From NCBI GenBank assembly GCA_016508695.1, contig VNKQ01000004.1:62001-126000 (forward strand): a DNA stretch of 64,000 bases, in the 5' to 3' direction. The position numbers were made by a program, and so were the translations under genes. Each line of letters begins with the position of its first letter. Position 1 is the first letter of the stretch. This stretch comes from Hyphodiscus hymeniophilus (taxonomy: Eukaryota; Ascomycota; Leotiomycetes; Helotiales; Hyphodiscaceae). The notes under the pieces were generated by a model, which made no database searches, was not told the origin of the DNA, and saw nothing but the letters and a program-made list of their open reading frames with translations. Positions 57,157 through 64,000 of the stretch are shown in pieces.

Positions 57157-60100
57157 TTAAGATTTGTCCTTGCCAATCAAGCCCCGTAGCACAATCATGG
57201 CTTCCTGTACCACGGCCCATCTGGTGGATGCTAGATGCTTCGCCATTACCCGCGGCAGATCACTGGTACGGTATTTTCCAGCAACTCTCCAGAGGTCCTC
57301 TAGGTTAGACCTCGTCATTGCACTGACAAGTGCATTCATCTCCGCTTTGCTATCCCATTCGGCATCATCGTCATCGCTATTATCGCCTTGCTCTCCATTC
57401 TCGCTCCCTAGGCCTGCTTTACTGGCAACCTGGAAAGCCCAGCAGGTGAGTGAAGCAAGGTAAAGACACCAAGGATAATGGAATACATCATCCACATCCC
57501 AATGTTTCAGTTTCCGTATGCCGTCTCTTAGTATCCTGGCAGCATGCGAGCCCGCTTTCGCAGCAGATGTAGAGCCTTGTTTTGCCCAAGACTCGATCCG
57601 TTGTCGAGAGCGGTCCCGATCTGCTCTTGTGACTGGCCGCCCAATGATGTGACTTGCACCGGCGTAGATTTGGAGATCGATGATTTCGACGTTCAAAATG
57701 ATGTGTGCAGCATGATATATAGCTAGGTTAGCTGTGCAGAACTTCTGAAACTCGTCACGTTCGGGAGAACCTTCCAGTAGGATTAGAGATTCTTTTGTGT
57801 AGTTGTCGAAATCAGATTTCCAGGTATCATAGGAGCGCGCGATCCGTGACTGCCAGGAATCACTTGCACCTGTGATTGCGATTCCTAGGTGTGTCAGCTT
57901 TGACTAGTGTTGGGAGTATGGGATAGATTACCAAGTGAGGTTTGGTCTCTCCTATCCAAGTCCCACGCCACTGACATTAGACCATGAAGCATAAGCACTC
58001 GAGAGAGACCATTCAGTTTAGGCGTTCGCGAGTTCGGCCCAGGATTGATATATGATTTGAGAACAGATAGATATAGAGGTGGTGATGGTGCTTTCAGGCT
58101 CGCTGCTTGCCATTCCTCCACCGTGTCGGCTTCCCATAGAGCGATATCCCAAGGCAGTGACAACTTGAGCTCTGCGGCATTCATACACAAAGACTGCGAA
58201 AAGAGAACTGCGTGTTGGGTATCCCACATGAAGCATAGAAGAGCTAACCTCCGCTTCTGCTCAGCTTCAACTTCTGCTATCCACTTTGTATGTGGATCAA
58301 CATCTCCGTCGTTGAATGCTCGACAGCGAGCTGACTGGCAATCGCTCCTCCGGATCAAGTTGATCAACAGTCCATGGAAGAGATGCGACATGTCATGTTG
58401 CAACTGGCCTGCTCTTGATTTGCCGAAGCACTCAACCAATAAGACCGTTTGCAGAATCCACAGAGTCGGTCGCGTCGTAAAAGCCACACTTCCGAATATC
58501 TGAGTTCGCATAACATTGTGTATACAAATAGAAAACAGATGGTCGTCTTTGCTGCTATACGTAGCTCCAAGGAGAAGCACAGCCGTCAAAAGTAGGGGCT
58601 CTGTCTGTGATGGATCAAAAGTGGCTTGGTGAAATAGAGGGTAAGAGACATTGAAGTGGCCAAAGAATAAATCACTCCATTGCTGCAGGCTATCCATGGT
58701 CAACAGTGGGTGGTCCGTCGTTATGTCAATACCGTCCGATGATTTCGGATGCGCTTGAATAATTAGTGATAGAACAGCTTCCCTGGCAGTCTCGTCGATA
58801 ATAGGAAGTTTTCGTGTTCTTCTTGGCTGGCCGTGGTCCATTGTAGCGTCTTGTGATCTATTACTTATGGGAGTCGGTAAGTATTGATTGTTCATTGAGC
58901 CGAGTCCATGAGACTGAGCAATTGATTCATCCGATATACTACTGCGAATATCGGAAGTGTATGGAGGCGGATGCGACTGCCCACTTTGCAACATGAGTAG
59001 TAACTCCGCCGACTTCGAAACGGCATTGTCGTGCCTGTCTGCTGAACTGCTTGAGTAGTCCGAAGAGCTCCAATTTGGGAGAGCAGTCCTATGAGGGATA
59101 TCATGCTGGGGAGGCAGGCCAGCCCGATGAGAGTCGTCGTATCCAGTCAGTAAACTCCCAATATTCGATACATGTGGTGCTGGCCTTGCCGATTGGGAAT
59201 GCGCTGAAGGTCCCATAGGATCATAACCCGCTGTCTGCCAGGGATCATTCCCAAACAGCCAATTATAGTATTGCATAGTCGTAAAAGGCATATTGAAAGA
59301 AGCGGCTTCTGGAGTGTTAGTAAGTATTATACTCTGGTAGCTTCAGATCTGCGTACCTGTATCCGGCATGAAGATGTCGTCGTAAGGTAAATCGGCGTCC
59401 CCTCCTTGACTATCTTGCAGAGGCTGGGTGCCCCACGACGCGTTGCACAAAAAATCAAATGAGTCCATAACAGTATCTTCGAGCGGCAGTATTGTATCAT
59501 CCATGTGGGCAGGCCATTGATCGTCGGCAGACACGGAGACAGCATTTCTAGCATTCCCATTTGCCTCTGACCCCGTAGGGTCTGATGTAGGAGGGGACAG
59601 AGGTGCGCGCGCATCGTTTGTAGGAGGAGTATTGGACTCGAGCGGCCTGGATTGTCTACTTGGAGAATTCGTATCTTGCGAAGTCATCGAAGCGCGCTTC
59701 CGTTTCTTCTCATGTTCCGGTCTTCGATCCGCAATAATCGCACCGTTCGAGTCTCTCCATAGCCTCTTCCTCGTCAATAACTTTCCCATGCCCTCGCCTC
59801 CTGCTTCATCGTCCTTTTCCTTATGGCGTTGCATATGTCGATCTTTGCGACATCGTCAGATAAGATCTTTGGAGAGTAGGTAGACATAAAGAAGAGGCGC
59901 ATACCTAGCAGATCCTTCCTCTTGAACACTGCATTACATCGGGCGCACGTCGTGCCATTTCCATCGTTATGATTGAGCGCATGGCGATGCAAATGCTCGG
60001 CTCGAGAGAAGCTCTTCGTACAATGGCCAAAAGAGCATCGAAACTCCTTGACAAGCGCAGTGGCTGAGGTAGGGGACGACGCAGGCAGACTGTCTGTCAT
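57157..60100 (-). CDS. C2H2 zinc finger transcription factor with Fungal_trans domain
   Basis: Four exons (60100-59905, 59842-59357, 59308-57932, 57884-57157) give 928 aa. Two C2H2 fingers stand at the N-terminus: Cys22, Cys27, His40, His44 and Cys52, Cys55, His68, His72 (the second is completed across intron 1, CARCNAVFKRKDLLDRHMQR). A basic KKRKRA stretch and an acidic/Ser-rich region follow. The fungal-specific domain (PF04082) begins near HPLLTMDSLQQWSDLFFGHF and NVSYPLFHQATFDP, with LLLTAVLLLGATYSS and the motif around SHLFHGLLINLIRR. It is a nuclear regulator. Its 3' end is convergent with the salicylate-hydroxylase-like gene over 137 bp, so it is a candidate regulator of that cluster. 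Confidence 0.9.
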
Positions 60101-61422
60101 TGCGATGACGATGTGATGTCGATGGGCATGTTGGGAGGGAAGAGTGGAGGATTGAAGAGTGGAATGGAACGAAGGAATGCGATGTCTATCAGATCAGGAT
60201 CGTTATCAGGCTCTCTCAGCCAGGCAATGCCGAATCCGGAAAGCTTTGCAAAGGTCGACCGATTCCAATACAGAGATGTTCTCTGCGCCAGAGCGACAGA
60301 AATGAGTATCTAAGATTTGAGGGATATCGTGGAAGTTCTGGCAATTGTAATTGTTGTTGGAGTATACTTCTTTCTTCAATTAATTCATTCCATGGACTCT
60401 GAAGGACACGGTGCGAATTGGGGGGGATCAGGTTGTTGTTGGGTGGTAAGAACTTTTCTTTTTCTCATCGAGATCCAAGAACGCAACGCAACGGGAGCCC
60501 ACCCCCTATTTCAAGACGGAACGCCAGTCAAGTGAGTAGATCTTCTCGACGAAACTTAGAAGAGCTCTTTGCGTCCCTTCTTGACCATTATCACATCTTG
60601 CTGTACTCGTGTATCTTCAAGTCCTACTTGTACCTATTCATCAATTCAACTGTGGCTTTTGCGCGGACCCCCACCTTTCACTATGCGCCACTACTCGAGA
60701 ACTATCACCAAATCCAACACGAATTGTCGTGCTTCAGCGGCTATTGGCATCATCTCCAGACATACACTGCAAATTCTTCCACAAGACGCGCAATGCAATG
60801 CAGATCATATTGAGCGTTATATCGCCTTGTCCTATGCTTGAGTCCGGCGGAGAAGCTGCATGATATCTTTGTACGGATCAAGTTAATGGGCCGTCGTTCA
60901 CGGTTACCATCAACATCCAGGTTGTGGTAAGTTCTGGAATGTTTGAGACAATGCTCGGAAACACCATCATCTAGGTCAACGCTGTGTTCGTCAGTCGTCC
61001 AAATGGAGGAGAGAGGAGGCGACAAGTGAACTCAATGCGTTCCATCTATGCTGTTGCTAACCACGCCGAGACGTCAGGATATTCATCTCTTATATCTGCT
61101 GTAATAAGCACCGGGGTAGACCTATCAGCAAATGCCCATTTATGATCGTAAGCGTACACCGATCAAACACTTGATCGCGTCTTTAGATAAATCTGGTTTA
61201 TGCAATAGCGATGGTTACAGAAATCAAGAGGCTTCCTTCTTTTTCTTAGTCAAAATCCCAACATCAAAGTTGGACATCCCCCAAACATTAGGCTTGCCTA
61301 CAAGTGAGCTTTGAGCAAGGGGCGCAACCGAATCTGGAATGCATAGAATCCTTTGGCTTTGGTCTATTCTTGCCCGTTCGAGCAGTAAAAATCATTTTGA
61401 AGCTATTAATGTTACATGATAG
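60101..61422. other. Intergenic region between two regulators
   Basis: 1.3 kb upstream of the C2H2 gene and downstream of the Zn2Cys6 gene. Open frames are short and lack pattern. No repeat or RNA was recognised. Confidence 0.4.
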
Positions 61423-63316
61423 TTATACCTGATTTAGCCTTGTGGGAGCGTCTTGACGAGACGCAATTGCTTGCTGTGATTTATAGTCGATAGCAGCGAG
61501 AATGTCCAGAAAACTGGAGATATAATGTTGTGATGATGGTGTAGTGTAAGACAGAGCAAGCTGGCTGTTCTCGTCTTGATCTAGGAACGTGGTGGCGATT
61601 TCGCGAATTTTAATAATCTGTTTGCAACTCTCAGTAGGCGTACCAAAGATGTGAACTCAGCAGAGCGGCGAAAGTCATACCATAGAATCACCATGTGATT
61701 CCAATGTACTTCGCGAGCAAAAGTTTAGGACCTGAAGTGTTTGTTTCGCGATAGCTTCTCGCCATGATTTCCATAGTTCTTGATTTGAAATTGTCTCTGT
61801 CTCGGCAGCAGCTGAACTGCGCATGGCCATCAAATATCGGTCTAATATCCAATTCTGTAGATATAACTTCGTTACATGGATGTTTGCTTTCATGATGTCG
61901 AATTGATGAGAGTTTTCCGACAAAGGATCTCGGTGGGCGAGGATATTGAGGTCGTCGGGAATATCATCTAGAACCCTGTTGAGTTTCTCCATCATTCGAA
62001 ATAAGATTTCAGAGCTTCGAAATTCTTTGTCCATGGTAGGTTCTATGACTGGCTGTGACAAGAGTGAATTTGTTCCCACGCCATCCGTATGGTCTGACAC
62101 GAGTTCTAGCATGCAGAGAAACACTTTGACCAGATATAGTAGCCCAGATATGATCGGCGTTTTGGTACTACTTGGTACAATTGTGTGGTCGATCCAGCCG
62201 GAGGAAAGCTTTTCATCGTCGATAGCCAGTGGCAAAAGGAAGTCCCAGTCGGTGGAGAGCGGATCTTGACCAAGAGGAGTATGTGGATTTGGATGAGATA
62301 TACGATCGTGACTAAAAATATTTAAGTAAGTCCAACACTCTCCAAGGATACAAGTAGCTTTCAATGTTAAAACTCACATTTGAACAATGTACAGCATCCA
62401 AAAAGCTCTCTTATTAATTTCCTTTCCAAGAATATCCATACCATCGTACCCAGCAGGGCTGTACAAGTTGAGGTTTCGACAGCAATGGATACTCTCATTA
62501 ATATAAATCCATCCTCGCCTAGGGCTCTCTGTATAATGAGAAGCCGTTCCAAGCAAGAGAGAGCAGATCAAGTCGTTTGAGCTAGGTTCATCCGCCCAGT
62601 CGGGTGATGTTGCGATGCGACTTGCCGTGACAAGCTGACATGCTCTATTGACCATGTCTTTGGCGTTAAGATAGTATCCAAATCCGTATACTGTTATCTT
62701 CTTCAGTGACGACGCGATTGTCATTGCACAGAGACTGAGACAAAGACGAAGGAAGTGTGCGTCACTAATATATTGAAAGGTTGACAGGCCCTGCTTGAAA
62801 GTTGGAATATGGACAATAGGAGCTATCACGTAGATCTCCTCAAAATAGTCATCGATGATAGTCTCAAAGATACCAATGGGACAGAGATGTTCAATGGCGA
62901 TGTTAGCTGTGGCTAGCCTTAAAGGCTCAAGATGTCTCAATAGACTAGGATCCTCATGTTGAGAACTCGCACTTATACCGGTTCTAAGACTCTCAATAAC
63001 CCTAGACAACAGTCAATACGCAGAACCGGGAAGATAGAGGCATCAACGTTGAATAGCACAGCATTACGAACCGATCAGGGCGACCTCGACGCTTGCGCTG
63101 GGTCACGAATGTGCAAAATATCCCAGCAGTAGCACAGCCATCGCAAGAAACCCCACCAACCCAAGAGCACTGATGATAAATTGTAAGCCTCGATGAAGTC
63201 AGGGGATGCACAACGCGGCTCACTTTGATCTTACGTTCTCGACAGCCATCGCAAGCACGCCGAGAGATTAATTGCCGACTGCGAGATGCTGATATCGGTG
63301 CTTCGCCAGATGCCAT
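61423..63316 (-). CDS. Zn2Cys6 transcription factor with Fungal_trans domain
   Basis: Five exons (63316-63224, 63169-63072, 63001-62378, 62311-61681, 61617-61423) give 546 aa. The cluster is RRACDGCRERKIKCSW and SCDGCATAGIFCTF (Cys22, 25, 32, 40, 43, 50), split by intron 1, followed by the basic RKRRGRPDR linker. The PF04082 domain has YFEEIYVIAPIVHIPTFKQG, FLRLCLSLCAMTIASSL, ESPRRGWIYINESIHCC and NKRAFWMLYIVQIHDR. It is shorter than many relatives, and the last exon is short with a GTATAA near its stop; a further 3' exon is possible. The family resembles sugar-responsive regulators such as XlnR/MalR-like proteins only in general layout. Confidence 0.85.
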
Positions 63317-64000
63317 TTGTCCGACACTCACGACGAGCTATCCTAATGGTAGCGGAAGTAGCTTTAAAGATGTACGCAAGCTTCGAATCCTCCACCACCA
63401 GCTTCATCCATTCGACTCAGAGTAGTCGACCAGTGTCGTCGTCGCTAGATTCCGCGGCAAACTGTGGGGAGGGTGGATACAAACCTAACGTACGGGGTAA
63501 TCTAGGCACTGAAACGGGTCTGTTCGTATTGAGTGGCAAGTTGATTTCTTCTAAGGTTTCCTTGAAGGAAGGATCTCATTCTAGCTAGGAGCCTAACCGC
63601 TATAAGTATCGCTTAATACGTGATTCTAAATCTAGCCTCTATAGGCTCCCCTAGCCGAAAACACAAGCACCGCCGTGTGAATATATGCCAAAGCTATAAT
63701 AGTACTAGTTTCGTAACTATGTAATAAACTAGGCCAAACTTATAGAATCTTATCTACTTATTATTATTAGTAAACCTCCTAATTGTTTTCGAATTATATC
63801 GAATTATTTGTATATTTATTAGCCGATAGCGGGGGTTAACGGGAATATTACTCTAAATACTAGCGGACTTAGTAGTAACGGTTTTATTAATAGTAGGTCC
63901 TTTATCCCAGATAATATTATTCTATTGCGTCTATTTACTATTCTTATTATTATCGTTCTATTACTTCTATTTACTATTCTTATTATCGTCGTTTTACTAC
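63317..64000. other. Promoter region grading into AT-rich DNA
   Basis: The first 270 bp are ordinary promoter-like sequence. From about 63590 the DNA becomes rich in TA, CTA and TAG steps with stops in all frames, unlike the rest of the window. This fits the border of a repeat-rich, possibly RIP-affected block. Confidence 0.5.
63930..64000. repeat. Degenerate tandem repeat of about 36 bp at the window end
   Basis: Two adjacent units (63930-63965 and 63966-64000), both beginning TCTATTTACTATTCTTATTA and diverging slightly toward their ends. More copies may follow outside the window. Confidence 0.8.

Noticed and set aside
28000..63500. A secondary metabolite gene cluster with a backbone enzyme
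   Set aside because: No polyketide synthase, NRPS, terpene cyclase or prenyltransferase pattern was seen; only tailoring-type oxidoreductases and regulators are present.

Overview
The window is nuclear DNA of a filamentous ascomycete (Pezizomycotina). Genes are broken by many short (about 42-140 bp) phase-consistent introns with GTAAGT-like donors, lie close together on both strands, and encode typical fungal families (Zn2Cys6 regulators, RTA1, GH125, GH3 with PA14). A leotiomycete or sordariomycete is plausible, but I cannot fix the genus. Exon models are mine, built by matching splice sites to reading phase and to remembered family conservation; no alignment was run.

Left part, 1-27.7 kb, is mostly conserved housekeeping. 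It begins with the tail of an RTA1-like membrane protein, a small cysteine-rich ORF, a GH3 beta-glucosidase and a divergent pair of an MFS transporter (-) and a GH125 mannosidase (+). A dense block follows: CHMP7-like ESCRT-III protein, RAD18 (-), POL32/Cdc27 (+), TRS85 (-), the CCA-adding enzyme (+), a TTI2-like protein (+), the SAC phosphatase FIG4 (-) and a J-domain protein (+). RAD18 and POL32, both acting in replication-coupled damage tolerance, are divergent over only 217 bp that carry three WCGCGW (MCB-type) motifs.

Right part, 28-63.3 kb, is looser and accessory in character: a DJ-1/Hsp31-like protein, two short-chain dehydrogenases (one with frame lesions, one with Arg in place of the catalytic Lys), a copper amine oxidase next to the peroxin PEX12, and five intact transcription factors plus one clear transcription factor pseudogene. 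At 50.8-57.0 kb a phenol-hydroxylase-like flavin monooxygenase, an SDR and a salicylate-hydroxylase-like monooxygenase lie together, followed by two regulators. This looks like a small aromatic-oxidation cluster. The last 400 bp turns AT- and TA-rich with a degenerate tandem repeat, as at the edge of a repeat-rich or RIP-affected block.

I found no rRNA, tRNA, CRISPR, intact transposon or polyketide/nonribosomal backbone gene. The least explained points are the AGGTAC-rich 2.7-kb intergenic region, the cell-cycle-like RAD18-POL32 promoter and the degenerating genes among intact regulators.
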